From contig BJOX01000275.1 of NCBI GenBank assembly GCA_009731375.1, positions 629,151 through 679,763 on the forward strand: a stretch of DNA of 50,613 nt, given 5' to 3'. Shown piece after piece: positions 37,610 through 46,607 of the stretch. A program made the translations under genes and the position numbers. How positions within the stretch are numbered: the stretch's first letter is position 1; each line of letters begins with the position of its first letter. The DNA comes from Paulinella micropora (taxonomy: Eukaryota; Cercozoa; Imbricatea; Euglyphida). A model generated the notes under the pieces. That model did no database searches. It was not told the origin of the DNA and saw only the letters and a list, made by a program, of their open reading frames with translations.

Positions 37610-37877
37610 CAACGATTAAAGGCGGTTCGTGATATCTTGCTCTGATGTTGGACTCTCTTCTATAGCAATTAATGGAACAAATCGTGAAAAATTCAACACC
37701 ATCTTCATTATCAATATCAACTGCTATGATAGGAGGATGTGATTGGAATGTGCGAGACAAGCCACATATATTACAAAATTCTTTTTTATAATCAATCTTG
37801 GACGTCTCTGAATAAACAAATGTCCTTATATGTCCAACTATATCACTCGGCAATTCACGTATTATTATCAATGACAT
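37599..37877 (-). CDS. Small zinc-finger protein
   Basis: 92 residues. The N-terminus IRELPSDIVGHIRTFVY resembles an F-box-like helix pair. Cys35/Cys38 (EFCNICG) and Cys67/Cys71 (FTICSINCYRR) form a likely treble-clef or zinc-ribbon site. It ends convergently with the recombinase, overlapping its 3' end by 11 bases. Small zinc proteins of this kind occur in large and polinton-like viruses; role unknown. Confidence 0.6.
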   Translation of the reverse strand: MSLIIIRELPSDIVGHIRTFVYSETSKIDYKKEFCNICGLSRTFQSHPPIIAVDIDNEDGVEFFTICSINCYRRESNIRARYHEPPLIVVKY

Positions 37878-37906
37878 AGTTTATATTATTTACTAGAAAA
37901 AAAAGA

Positions 37907-37918
37907 CTTACATATATA
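37907..37918 (+). promoter_or_regulatory. CTTACATATATA start-proximal motif
   Basis: CTTACATATATA lies 2 bases before the ATG at 37921. The identical 12-mer lies on the minus strand at 41916-41927, 2 bases before the ATG at 41913. Most other genes of the element have a shorter TATATA or ATATAT within about 15 bases of their start, suggesting a TATA-type initiator with very short leaders. Confidence 0.55.
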
Positions 37919-37920
37919 AA

Positions 37921-39157
37921 ATGAATTTGTTTGGTCAAAGCACGAATACGACATCGTCATCAACTACATCGTCATCTTCTTCTTCATTATCAACGGATGC
38001 TATAAGAGACGCACTACCTACAACGGCCTTTCCAGAGTTGCGAACGGCCACTCTATCGCCCGTATTACAAAATGTCTTCACTTATGGTATTAATACGCGT
38101 TTCTTTGACAAAACAGAAACAAACGGCGGGGTGGTATCGTCTGCTAATTCAATGGCGGTTTTAACGACATCGGCCTCTGGTAATTCAACTGCGCAGATTA
38201 CGACAATTGAAAGAGCAAAATATAGAAGTGGGTATGGGTTTGGTTGCTAGATTCTCCGCATTGTTTCCGTCATCTACCACCGCGACTACCTTTAATTGCG
38301 ATATCGGCATAGGCACACCAGCAGACAATTTATGTTTTAGACAATCAAACTCTGGAATGTCCGTTGTGAGAACGGCGGGAAGTGTTGAAAATGTGGTTAG
38401 TCAGTATGCGTGGAATGTTGATAAATGTGATAATACGGGAAACTTCCCCGCGATTGATTTTACCAAATTGAACGTGTTTGAAATAGTCGTCCAATATCTG
38501 GGTAGCGGTCAAATTACATTCAAAGTTGAAAACCCGCGCACTGGACGAATGGAGATAATCCACGCGATACAATACGCGAGCACTGCTACTACTCCGTCAT
38601 TGGATCAGGCGGCGTTTGCTATTTACGCGAAAGCGTATTCATCAACTCTTCAATCCGTTGTAATGAAAACGGCGAGCATGTTTTTAGCGGTTGAGGGGAA
38701 TATTGACCGCACTATTGCTATAACGAACTCGTATGACAGCGTCAAAACTATAGGAGCAACCGAAAACGCCATATTTACCATGAGAAACCGCGCCACATTC
38801 AACAGCAAAACGAATTACAACATAATCTACTTTGAGAATTTGTGTATTAGCAACTCGGACACTAAAACGTGTATCGCGAGAATTATTCTTAATACCACGT
38901 TGGGAGGAACACCAGCATACAACAATTACGATACCGCCACATCATTGGCCGAGGTAGATACGGCGGGGACAACAAGAACGGGTGGAAGCGTGATATTTAC
39001 TTATGTATTATCTGGTGCTTCATCCATATACATTGATTTGTCTCAATATAATATCAAGATAGGGTCAGGTAAGACATTTACCATATCCGCACAGGTAACG
39101 AGCGGTGGAACGGCGAATGTTTATGCTTCGTTGAACTGGATTGAAGACCAGATTTAA
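37921..39157 (+). CDS. Virion appendage/spike-like protein with internal frameshift
   Basis: The first frame (37921-38250) encodes a Ser/Thr-rich lead and a conserved-looking block ending IERAKYRSG. The second (from about 38225 to 39157) continues VARFSALF, then DIGIGTPADNLCFRQS and VVRTAGS. The combined pattern (ERAKYRSG, G-x-RFSALF, IGIG, FR, VVRTAGS) matches beta-rich structural proteins common in PLVs and algal giant viruses. A +1 shift near GTGGGTATGGGTTTGG is required. There is no ATG for the second part, so it is not an independent gene. Total about 411 residues. The break is a real mutation, a sequencing error or, less likely, programmed shifting. Confidence 0.65.
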
Positions 39158-39202
39158 ACAAAAAAAATACGTTTTAATATATTATATCATAGAATACGTT
39201 AT

Positions 39203-39487
39203 CTATACATAATGTATAGTTTGTATTTGCGCGTCAAATTTGTTTTCTATCTCTATTGACATTTTTTTTATGTATTCAAAATCCTTGTTTTTGATTAACT
39301 TTTCTGTTATACGCGCGTGATTTCTCTTCAAATATATGTAAAACTGGTCAATATTGGCACCGCAGGGAATTTGCTCTTTATGTTGTTGTCGTCGGCATGA
39401 GTTGATGTTTTTGATTAGAGTAAATAATACGTCTAAATTTTGTATGTAGATCATTATATCTATACATTCTTTTTTTTGCTTAAGCAT
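39203..39487 (-). CDS. Small hypothetical viral protein
   Basis: 94 residues starting MLKQKKECID. The ATG overlaps the last 8 bases of the upstream minor capsid gene (ATGCTTAA), so translation is probably coupled and the longer in-frame start is unlikely. The sequence is basic, helical and Lys-rich (DQFYIYLKRNHARITEKLIK). No family recognised. Confidence 0.6.
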   Translation of the reverse strand: MLKQKKECIDIMIYIQNLDVLFTLIKNINSCRRQQHKEQIPCGANIDQFYIYLKRNHARITEKLIKNKDFEYIKKMSIEIENKFDAQIQTIHYV

Positions 39488-40277
39488 GATACACCTTGAG
39501 AAGAATACTAACTTCAAAATTGACAGGACATTCAAGCACTTCACCGCCCGCATTTCTAATCACAATATCAATAGACCTTAAACTTTTTGTTGTATTAAAT
39601 GGCACATAATCGGCAACATCATTAGAACTCTCAAAATAGCACTGGACTCCATAAGGTTTGTCTAGATTACATTTACCAACGACAGAGAAATTACCATTTG
39701 CTTCAACTAAGCCAGACTGATTTAAAGCACGGCTATGGACATAAACGGCCGTTTCACCGATTAGATTGACTATGGATTGCATGGTGCTACTCGCCGCCGC
39801 CGAGATATCGGCAGTTAGTCCTATCTTGTCTCTAATCGTGCTATTATCATAATCAAAAGCATACGTATCACCAGTGAAAGCGAAATTTAATTTATTAACG
39901 GAGTTCAAAGTTATAACTACGGAGTTAGGGGTAATTGCTGAATTAATCGCAGTTTGAAGAGCGGTAATAAATGTATCAATGGTGTATTGATTTTCTGTTA
40001 TGATTGCCGTTTTTGTAGCCGATCCAGTTGTTTTAATCAATGTGAGAGTGTTGGCATAACTCGGTATGTTTGGGAAAACGTTTGGGATAGAGATACTTTT
40101 AACGACATAAGCACTGATTATATCAATATTACGACCAGTTGCTGGTAAATCAACGACGAAACGGCCATTGTGAGTAGAAGCGGATTTGGATTCTGTTTTA
40201 TCGCTTGAGGAGACGCGAAGGAGGAAATTTTTGCGGGTGCGCTTTTCATCTTCAAGATTGCTTATCGTGAAACTCAT
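39480..40277 (-). CDS. Minor capsid (penton-like) protein
   Basis: 265 residues. N-terminal: STHNGRFVVDLPATGRNIDI, ISAYVVKSISIPNVFPNI, YANTLTLIK. This is the typical start of PLV/virophage penton proteins (F-x-V-x-LP, then beta strands and the N-x-F-x-NI segment). The middle has YTIDTFITALQTAINSAI and LNFAFTGDTYAFDYDNST. The C-terminus ends in strands (SLRSIDIVIRNAGGEVLECP, FEVSILLKVYH). A single jelly-roll occupying five-fold vertices is expected. It lies 39 bases downstream of the major capsid gene on the same strand, the conserved arrangement of the morphogenesis module. Confidence 0.8.
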   Translation of the reverse strand: MSFTISNLEDEKRTRKNFLLRVSSSDKTESKSASTHNGRFVVDLPATGRNIDIISAYVVKSISIPNVFPNIPSYANTLTLIKTTGSATKTAIITENQYTIDTFITALQTAINSAITPNSVVITLNSVNKLNFAFTGDTYAFDYDNSTIRDKIGLTADISAAASSTMQSIVNLIGETAVYVHSRALNQSGLVEANGNFSVVGKCNLDKPYGVQCYFESSNDVADYVPFNTTKSLRSIDIVIRNAGGEVLECPVNFEVSILLKVYHA

Positions 40278-40316
40278 TGCTATATTATAAATTATATATT
40301 TTAATTTTTAATTTTT

Positions 40317-41438
40317 TTATTGTTTTACGACACAGCGAGATGGGTAGATAGACGCAACTTTGACGTATTTCAACCAAGCGGTGATGGCACGATTTTCATT
40401 ATAATCAGAAGCATACCGAATGGTAACTTCGGCAGTTCGTGAGTTATTAACCGCAAGACCAGATGCTCCAATGTGTGGCGATTGATTGAGTGTCTGGATA
40501 ATGGTAGCAAAACCACCATTTGTAGCAGTAGTTGAAACTCCCGTAGCAGAATAATACTTACGAAAGTTTTCAAGAGAAACAGATGAAGACATGTAAGCAT
40601 CACGAATACCCATAGTCGCTTGGAGATTGTTAGCATACAACTCCGCACATCCTCGCTGAACGGAAGCAAGTGTATCGGTGCTTCCTCCGATTTCCATCTT
40701 CTGTTGAGGAGCATACCAATCACCAATACGACACTGATATTGTCTGTAAGGCATTTGAGCCGTTCCCAAGTTATCAATACTAGCATTATCCGCAATTACA
40801 TTTTGAGTTACGATATACAAGCACTGAGCACGTGCTACTGCCTTATTCACTTGAAGATTAAAATCATCCGAAGTCGCAGGATTTGCTTTTTGGTTATAAT
40901 ATGTTTCATAAGTGTATGGAAGCCCATCCTTGCTTCCCATCTGTTCCATAATATTTCTCTGGACGGCGGGAGCAAGTGAGAAGGTTTCCAACATAATAAC
41001 AGGATTTGATACGGTGAAAGTGAGAGCCGATCCGGAGAATCCAGCGGGAACCTTAGCATCAGTGGTTCCAATAATAGTCAATGCTTCCTGTGGNNNNNNN
41101 NNNAGAATGAGAGTTTCTTCATTAAACACTCCCGAAAAGTAATGAAGAGGAATACAAACTCTCAAATAATTGCCAGTCGCAACACTACCAGCAGTGGGGA
41201 CATTGACCGCAAAGTAAGCAACTGCNNNNNNNNNNTTCTTTCCATAAACAAAATCAGTGCTCGCCTGAAGTGTAAAAATCATTTCAGTCCCCGACGCACT
41301 GGTATAAGTCTGCTGGTCGGCGAAGTTCTTCTTAAAGATACTCCCCTGCTCAGTGAGTGCTAGATTTGCTGGCAACTCATACCTGAGGTTGTTGAGGGTC
41401 ATCAACTCCTCCGTGTTTTTACTATCCTTTCCTTCCAT
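40317..41438 (-). CDS. Major capsid protein (double jelly-roll)
   Basis: 373 residues as assembled, with two 10-N placeholders (41094-41103 and 41226-41235) making about residues 68-71 and 112-115 undefined and the true length uncertain. Landmarks: early strands KKNFADQQTYTSASGTEMIF, LRVCIPLHYFSGVF, and the motif YQCRIGDWYAPQQKMEI at about 234-250, characteristic of PLV major capsid proteins. Later come CAELYANNLQATMG and ITAWLKYVKVASIYPSRCVV. It forms the trimeric capsomer of the icosahedral shell. Gene order ATPase, two small genes, MCP, penton on one strand supports the call. The frame stays open across both gaps. Confidence 0.85.
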   Translation of the reverse strand: MEGKDSKNTEELMTLNNLRYELPANLALTEQGSIFKKNFADQQTYTSASGTEMIFTLQASTDFVYGKXXXXAVAYFAVNVPTAGSVATGNYLRVCIPLHYFSGVFNEETLIXXXXPQEALTIIGTTDAKVPAGFSGSALTFTVSNPVIMLETFSLAPAVQRNIMEQMGSKDGLPYTYETYYNQKANPATSDDFNLQVNKAVARAQCLYIVTQNVIADNASIDNLGTAQMPYRQYQCRIGDWYAPQQKMEIGGSTDTLASVQRGCAELYANNLQATMGIRDAYMSSSVSLENFRKYYSATGVSTTATNGGFATIIQTLNQSPHIGASGLAVNNSRTAEVTIRYASDYNENRAITAWLKYVKVASIYPSRCVVKQ

Positions 41439-41514
41439 TTTTTGTTGTTGTGGTTGTAGAAATTACACTGCTTATTATACTAATAAAAAAATAATAGAAA
41501 TTAAAAATAATTAT

Positions 41515-41913
41515 TTATTCACCTGAAACGGATTGTTTAATAATATCAACTGATTTTTGTATATTGTCAAGTCTTGTGTCTTGTGGTGAAGTCAATTGAA
41601 ACTCTCTTGCCTCAGCATTTTGAACTGCTTTCTTCAAATAAGCCAAACTGCTAACGGCAGTGTCCAAATCAACAACATCCGCAGTTCCTTTCTTATCAGA
41701 AATGTCTGTTAATGTGTTTTGAATAGTAGAAGATTTGTGTGGGACTAAATCGCCAAATTCGGTTAATGGTTGATTAACTAACGGGGCGCCATTGCTACTC
41801 CATAATTCAAATTGGTTCAATTGAAATCCATCACTCGCGGGTCGGTTTCCTTCGTTGAGTTTGTTAATAAACTCGTTAGACAATCTATTGGAGGCATGTG
41901 TGTTTTTAATCAT
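41515..41913 (-). CDS. Hypothetical viral protein between ATPase and capsid genes
   Basis: 132 residues, hydrophilic. The N-terminal NRLSNEFINKLNEGNRPASD is followed by a Gln/Leu-rich linker and a helical C-terminal half (AVSSLAYLKKAVQNAEAREF, TRLDNIQKSVDIIKQSV). The start is preceded at 2 bases by CTTACATATATA. Position in the morphogenesis cluster suggests a virion or assembly protein; no family recognised. Confidence 0.6.
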   Translation of the reverse strand: MIKNTHASNRLSNEFINKLNEGNRPASDGFQLNQFELWSSNGAPLVNQPLTEFGDLVPHKSSTIQNTLTDISDKKGTADVVDLDTAVSSLAYLKKAVQNAEAREFQLTSPQDTRLDNIQKSVDIIKQSVSGE

Positions 41914-41915
41914 CG

Positions 41916-41954
41916 TATATATGTAAGTTGATTTTTTCTAATTTAAATCAACTT
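41916..41954 (-). promoter_or_regulatory. Upstream region with AAGTTGATTT inverted repeat
   Basis: AAGTTGATTT (41925-41934) and AAATCAACTT (41945-41954) form a 10-bp perfect inverted repeat, overlapping CTTACATATATA at its gene-proximal side. A near copy of the inverted repeat lies just before the ATPase gene (43541-43565). Confidence 0.5.
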
Positions 41955-41969
41955 TAAATATATATTTTA

Positions 41970-42563
41970 TCAATTACCATTAATTATTTTTTTCATAATT
42001 TGTAAATTCTGGTGCGTAATTCTTTCCTCTTTCATTTTCTTTAAATCCGCTATGGCTTGATTTACATCAACGTCGCTAGTTTGCGCAACTTCCTTGGTTG
42101 GTGGTGGAGTTTCCTTAGAAGCATCTTCTATTGCTTCTATCTTGCTCGCTGGTGTTGTGGTAGTTTGTTTCGGCACAACAACAGGAGTGGGATTAACGGA
42201 TTTGGGTAAAGATTGTTCAACCTTAGGCGCTGGAGACATTTCAACAGGTTTGGCATTTGGTTCGGGAGTTGAATTATTCGCCGATGCTATGTCTGGCGCC
42301 TTTCTTTTCAATGCTTCGTCTGGCGCTTGGTCTGGTTGCCCGCTGGCAATAGGTTGTTCATTTTTATTACTTACTTTGCTTACTTTTGGTTTTAATTGAC
42401 ACTTAATCTTACCACTCTTAATATCCGCTTCTATCTTCCTTACTGCTAAGTATTCGGGCGTTCCCTTGCGAATGGTTACGAATTTTCCTTGCGCGTTTTG
42501 TTTATGCCAAAGTGCGATTGCCTGATGATAGCAAGTTTTGTATAATTTAGTTGATTCCGTCAT
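41970..42563 (-). CDS. Pro/Lys-rich viral protein
   Basis: The start at 42563 (MTESTKLY) is chosen because ATAATATATGTC precedes it directly; a longer in-frame extension would overlap the ATPase stop region. About 197 residues. The globular N-terminus (KTCYHQAIALWHKQNAQGKF, TIRKGTPEYLAVRKIEADIK) is followed by a long Pro/Thr/Lys-rich linker and a helical C-terminus (VNQAIADLKKMKEERITHQN). The basic N-terminal domain may bind DNA or capsid; no family recognised. Confidence 0.6.
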   Translation of the reverse strand: MTESTKLYKTCYHQAIALWHKQNAQGKFVTIRKGTPEYLAVRKIEADIKSGKIKCQLKPKVSKVSNKNEQPIASGQPDQAPDEALKRKAPDIASANNSTPEPNAKPVEMSPAPKVEQSLPKSVNPTPVVVPKQTTTTPASKIEAIEDASKETPPPTKEVAQTSDVDVNQAIADLKKMKEERITHQNLQIMKKIINGN

Positions 42564-42617
42564 GACATATATTATGGCGAAAAAAAAACCATTTAATTTA
42601 ATTAGTTTATAAATTAG

Positions 42618-42641
42618 TTTGTGATTCAATTCAATCACAAA
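42618..42641 (-). terminator. Hairpin over the ATPase stop codon
   Basis: TTTGTGATT (42618-42626) and AATCACAAA (42633-42641) form a 9-bp stem with a 6-nt loop that includes the ATPase stop region (42635-42637). Possible 3'-end or regulatory structure; AT-rich context reduces weight. Confidence 0.35.
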
Positions 42642-43537
42642 TTGGTCATATCTCTATCCTTATTTAATCGTAATATAGTAGAGAAATTCTTTCTAAACTG
42701 GGTCGTTCTATCACTGGCAGTATTATTAATTGCTAGAAACGAATAAGGTTCTGCCGTAGCATATTTAACCATATTGTAAAATTCTTTTTTAGTGAGAAAA
42801 GGACTTTCGTATTCATCCGCCAGTCTGTCAAGTTCGCTCCGCCTCACTCCATTAAAAATAATCATCCAATGGCAGTTAATTCTTACTCGTCGCGGGAGTT
42901 GTGTATAACTCTGCGTTGCTACCCAGACTGACACTTTAGCATGTGTTGAAGCGAAAAACAACTCTGTAAGCACTTCTGATTTGAGAAAAGTTTTACTCTG
43001 CGCAATGTCGTCCAATAACAATAATATCTTTGGTGCCTTCTTAAAACCTTTAGTTTTAATCAGTTCTTTTTGTTTAGTTAATATGTCTCTCATTAACTCA
43101 GGCTTATCCTCTTTGATTATGTCTTCTTTTTTTAACTTGAGAGTGTCCTCCAAAATCGGGCACGGGCTTAAGCAAAATACGACTATTCTATCATAAAAAC
43201 CTTTCAACATGTTCTTTTTTGCGAGTAGATTACAAATCATAACTGATTTACCACCGCCAGTGCTGGCGCATATAACCATCGTGCCCATTGCTGGCAGTAT
43301 TCCTTCTTTTTGAATAGGGAGCAATTCAACGCTATCTCTTTGTGTTTTAATTGGTTGTATTTCCAAGTCATTGTGAAATTTGGGCGGTTTTTTGCTATCT
43401 AACTCTGTTATTACTGGCCTGTCAATAGTAAATTCCTCGTGTGCTTTTTCTATGTTGGTTTTCTCCAGATTTTGCTTCAAAAGTGTTTTTCGTGGCAACT
43501 TGTTTGCTATTAATCCTTTACGTATAGATTTAGGCAT
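42635..43537 (-). CDS. FtsK/HerA-type DNA packaging ATPase
   Basis: 300 residues. Walker A is ASTGGGKS at 91-98, preceded by GTMVIC; Walker B is KILLLLDD at 170-177. The sensor-like VATQSYTQLPRRVR (206-219) and VRRSELDRL (231-239) follow, as in A32-like packaging ATPases of PLVs, virophages and NCLDVs. The ~90-residue N-terminal extension is basic (PKSIRKGLIANKLPRKTLL). It pumps the genome into preformed capsids. The gene heads the minus-strand capsid cluster and is preceded at 3 bases by the AAATCAACTTTAG element. Confidence 0.85.
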   Translation of the reverse strand: MPKSIRKGLIANKLPRKTLLKQNLEKTNIEKAHEEFTIDRPVITELDSKKPPKFHNDLEIQPIKTQRDSVELLPIQKEGILPAMGTMVICASTGGGKSVMICNLLAKKNMLKGFYDRIVVFCLSPCPILEDTLKLKKEDIIKEDKPELMRDILTKQKELIKTKGFKKAPKILLLLDDIAQSKTFLKSEVLTELFFASTHAKVSVWVATQSYTQLPRRVRINCHWMIIFNGVRRSELDRLADEYESPFLTKKEFYNMVKYATAEPYSFLAINNTASDRTTQFRKNFSTILRLNKDRDMTNL

Positions 43538-43540
43538 CTA

Positions 43541-43565
43541 AAGTTGATTTAATTTAAATTAACTT
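43541..43565 (-). promoter_or_regulatory. AAGTTGATTTAA near-palindrome before the ATPase gene
   Basis: AAGTTGATTTAA followed by TTTAAATTAACTT forms an inverted repeat with one mismatch, ending 3 bases before the ATPase ATG. Same core as the element upstream of the 41913 gene. Confidence 0.5.
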
Positions 43566-43573
43566 TTCTTATA

Positions 43574-44851
43574 CTATGGGTTTTGAAAATAGTTTGGATT
43601 GTATCTATAATTATCATATTCGGCACCAAAGGGTTGGGGTGGTGAAGCATAATTATAGAAATAAGGAGAGTAAGGACTACCAAAAGCATAATTACTTGGA
43701 GGATTGACGAGCGGTTTAAAATCCTTTCTTTCTGGGCGGGTTTGAACCTGTCGCGGGATTTCCGCTGAGAAGTTTCGTGTTAGTTTGCGCTTCATTTTTG
43801 GAAACTCTCTTTTTTCTCTCATTCTGTTTTGAACGACGGCTCTATTGTATTTATTCAACATAAAGTGATTATTTGTGTTGCTATAAAGTGTATTGTCTAG
43901 TAATTCAAAGTCATGCTTAGTTGCTAGCACACGATCGCGTCTTTGTTCGTTGCCTTTAATAAGTGGGTTTGTTTGCGAAGTGCCGATACCTCCATTTTGG
44001 TCGCTCGGCATAAGAAAACGAATAAGTGCCATTAAGTCTTCTCTTTCATCGGCGGGGGATTTTCCCATAAGTTTATCAACCAATTTATCAATACTTCTCA
44101 TGCTATCAACCATTTGGTCATTAGTTGTCGTGTTATCTGGGTCTTCTTTTAAATCATTCTGTGGCGGTTGAACAGGTTCTTCAACAAATCCGCTTGTTCT
44201 TGGCACTAGTGGCACTGGCAATGGTGCGGATGCGGGTGTTGCTTGCGGTGGTTGAGTTTGCGGTGGTGCGGGTGCGGGTGTTGCTTGCGGTGGGGCGGGT
44301 GTTGCTTGCGGTGGATTAGTTTTTTCAACTTGACTATCTTTTAATTCTAACTCTTCCAATTGCTTCATTTGGTCTGGAGTTAATTTACCCCGCATTTCTT
44401 CGTAAATTCTCTTATCCAAAATATCATCCGCATCTGCTACGTCTGATATACTAGCACCTTGATTTAGTGCCTGTTTAATGGCCTCTTCCCATCCAACTTT
44501 TGGATCGTCATAATTAGAAAGTTTAATTTTCTTTCCAGTTTTCTCTCTCAACGATTTAACAAATCCCTTTAAGTGCCTCGTTTGGGCACCTTTATCATCA
44601 AGTATGAGCAAGTTATTGCCCAGTCCGATAGTATCTGCTACTACCATATTGTCTGAGTATGCGATCGGGACTTCAACACTAAGATTTATATCTTTTTCTA
44701 TACTTGGTGAAATATCTTTTGTATTTATTTTTTCTATAAAATTATTAATTGTAGTTTCATTCGCTGGCGCAATAAGAGAATATCCTTTCACGCCATCCGC
44801 TGTTTTCTTGCGATTTAACCATTTTGTTAAAACCATCAACGAGTTCCGCAT
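43574..44851 (-). CDS. Large hypothetical virion protein with Pro-rich linker
   Basis: 425 residues. The N-terminal globular part (GYSLIAPANETTINNFIEKI, GLGNNLLILDDKGAQTRHLK, GWEEAIKQALNQGASISDVA) is followed by a QATPAPP-type repeat linker (residues about 180-215) and a helical region (DSMRSIDKLVDKLMGKSPAD). The C-terminal tail is rich in Tyr/Pro/Asn (YSPYFYNYASPPQPFG). It overlaps the 3' end of the PLA2-like gene by 95 bases in another frame. No family recognised; location and tail suggest a structural protein. The first tens of codons in the overlap also read as a natural continuation of the upstream protein. Confidence 0.6.
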   Translation of the reverse strand: MRNSLMVLTKWLNRKKTADGVKGYSLIAPANETTINNFIEKINTKDISPSIEKDINLSVEVPIAYSDNMVVADTIGLGNNLLILDDKGAQTRHLKGFVKSLREKTGKKIKLSNYDDPKVGWEEAIKQALNQGASISDVADADDILDKRIYEEMRGKLTPDQMKQLEELELKDSQVEKTNPPQATPAPPQATPAPAPPQTQPPQATPASAPLPVPLVPRTSGFVEEPVQPPQNDLKEDPDNTTTNDQMVDSMRSIDKLVDKLMGKSPADEREDLMALIRFLMPSDQNGGIGTSQTNPLIKGNEQRRDRVLATKHDFELLDNTLYSNTNNHFMLNKYNRAVVQNRMREKREFPKMKRKLTRNFSAEIPRQVQTRPERKDFKPLVNPPSNYAFGSPYSPYFYNYASPPQPFGAEYDNYRYNPNYFQNP

Positions 44852-46583
44852 ATTGTTTATTGAATGTAGCAGGATTTACTACTTTATTTACTTTAAAGTT
44901 AGTGTCTTTATCAAAACTGCCCACATTCTTCATGATACCAATCATAGACATCAACGTTTTATCTACATCACCTATAAATCCATTATACTTTGCGTCTGGA
45001 GGAGTGGTTTTGATAGTTTTCCAAAACTTCATTGCGTCCCAAAAAGATACTCCACCGCGTGCTCTCCCCTGTGCTTCTAAGGCCATTCTAGATATATCCG
45101 CTTTTGAAAACCTTGAGTTGTAATTGTCAAAAATACTCTTGGCAACTTCGGCCGTAGCCAATCCATTACTCGTTAGATAATCACTCATATTGGTAATTCT
45201 TTCAAAGTATCGTTTATCGGCAAAGTCTTGGACATTCTTATCACCAGTAGCATACAATAAATCATGTTCAAAAGCAACTAAATCCAAAGCATCTGCTGGT
45301 AGAATGTAAGGAAACTTACCGCGAGTTCTATCTTCTAATTGAAGACGGCTTTCCACTCGTGTGCCCCCGCCATTATAATTACTTCCTTCGGTATGAATTC
45401 GTTCTTCTTCCAACTTAATGAGAGCATCTGGTTGAGCAGACCATGTTCTATATATTTCTCTGAGTGCTTTTCCAAGACCGAGAATTGTCATAGTCTCTAC
45501 GCCCGTTTTAAATGCGCCCCACGCATTTAAAGACGCTATTCCAGTGGCTAATCTGTGCGCATATTCTCTTAATACATAATCCCCTAATCTTTGCTGTCCG
45601 CCTGCGATTAAACGAGGGTTAGCAGGAGGCAAACCCTCTGGTGCTTCATTTCTTGCTAGTGTTAGCAAAAGGGTATTGAAAGCATCTGCTCTTCTTCTTC
45701 CAAGTAATCCAACATTCATCGCACGTAGTTGTGGATTGTTGGCAACTAATCTCAATATCTGCCCCCACGCTAGCCTTCTCACACCATATCGCCCAACACC
45801 TGTAGCAAGGTTAAGTAATCTATTAAGTCTGGGGCTCATAATTATCTCTTGAATACTTCTAATAATGGCATTAACAAATCTTTCTACGCTTCGGGGGTCA
45901 TCACCTATTCGTGGCACAAGCATCTTGTGTTCGTCGCCTACCTTTGCTTCTATTAAAGCATCGTCTGGGTGTTTTCTCTCCCACTCTTCTCGGTTTTCTT
46001 TCCATTCTTTGTAATCTTGCTCCGCTTGCTTTCTATCCTCTCTTCGTATTGGACGAGTTTTGTCTTTGTTGCCTTTGTTTTTCATATATGTTAAGCCCTT
46101 ATCAGTTAATTGTTTTAGTTCTTCTTCTCTGTATCCTTGTTTCACCAATTGCGCTATATCTCGCTTCATTTGCTGGATATTGTCTTCTATGTGCATTATA
46201 TCATATTTATCGGTAGCCATTGCTAATTTTCGCATTTCAATCATTTGTTCGTTCATAGGGGCAGTTCCGTGTTTTCTTTCAAATTCTTTCATATCAATGC
46301 CGTCGTCTTGAAGGTGTGCTTTCAGTTCGTCGTAATTCATATTTGCATAAATTGCTTGTTTATTGTCCAAGGCACTAATCCTGTCTTTTAAATCTTCCAT
46401 AGTATTCCCCCTCTTTGTTGAAGCATCCAATAATCTATCCGTTCTAAGCATCTCATAGGCCTGATTACGGATACCTTCACGAATTCCTTCAGCCCATGCA
46501 GTGTCGTCTCCTTCATTCAACAAAAACTTATGTTCCCGTTTAATTTTGCCATAGTATGCGAAAAATGGTTTTTCGTGTGGCAT
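44757..46583 (-). CDS. Phospholipase A2-like virion protein
   Basis: 608 residues. The first 230 residues are charged and largely coiled coil (KQAEQDYKEWKENREEWERK). Middle: helical, with GVGRYGVRRLAWGQILRLV. The recognisable domain is at about 401-460: a Gly-rich calcium-loop equivalent SNYNGGGTRVESRL, then ALDLVAFEHDLLYATGD with the His440-Asp441 dyad and Tyr444, as in parvovirus-type and PLV/adintovirus-type PLA2 domains. Such domains breach endosomal or other membranes during entry. The canonical YxGPG loop is altered here to YNGGGT. Divergent from the gene at 46608 with 24 bases between starts. Confidence 0.7.
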   Translation of the reverse strand: MPHEKPFFAYYGKIKREHKFLLNEGDDTAWAEGIREGIRNQAYEMLRTDRLLDASTKRGNTMEDLKDRISALDNKQAIYANMNYDELKAHLQDDGIDMKEFERKHGTAPMNEQMIEMRKLAMATDKYDIMHIEDNIQQMKRDIAQLVKQGYREEELKQLTDKGLTYMKNKGNKDKTRPIRREDRKQAEQDYKEWKENREEWERKHPDDALIEAKVGDEHKMLVPRIGDDPRSVERFVNAIIRSIQEIIMSPRLNRLLNLATGVGRYGVRRLAWGQILRLVANNPQLRAMNVGLLGRRRADAFNTLLLTLARNEAPEGLPPANPRLIAGGQQRLGDYVLREYAHRLATGIASLNAWGAFKTGVETMTILGLGKALREIYRTWSAQPDALIKLEEERIHTEGSNYNGGGTRVESRLQLEDRTRGKFPYILPADALDLVAFEHDLLYATGDKNVQDFADKRYFERITNMSDYLTSNGLATAEVAKSIFDNYNSRFSKADISRMALEAQGRARGGVSFWDAMKFWKTIKTTPPDAKYNGFIGDVDKTLMSMIGIMKNVGSFDKDTNFKVNKVVNPATFNKQYAELVDGFNKMVKSQENSGWRERIFSYCASE

Positions 46584-46607
46584 TTTTTATATCCGCTATT
46601 ATATATC

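Noticed and set aside
38207-39157. An independent gene starting at TTG 38207
   Set aside because: It is the natural continuation of the 37921 protein after a one-base shift and has no ATG or promoter motif of its own.
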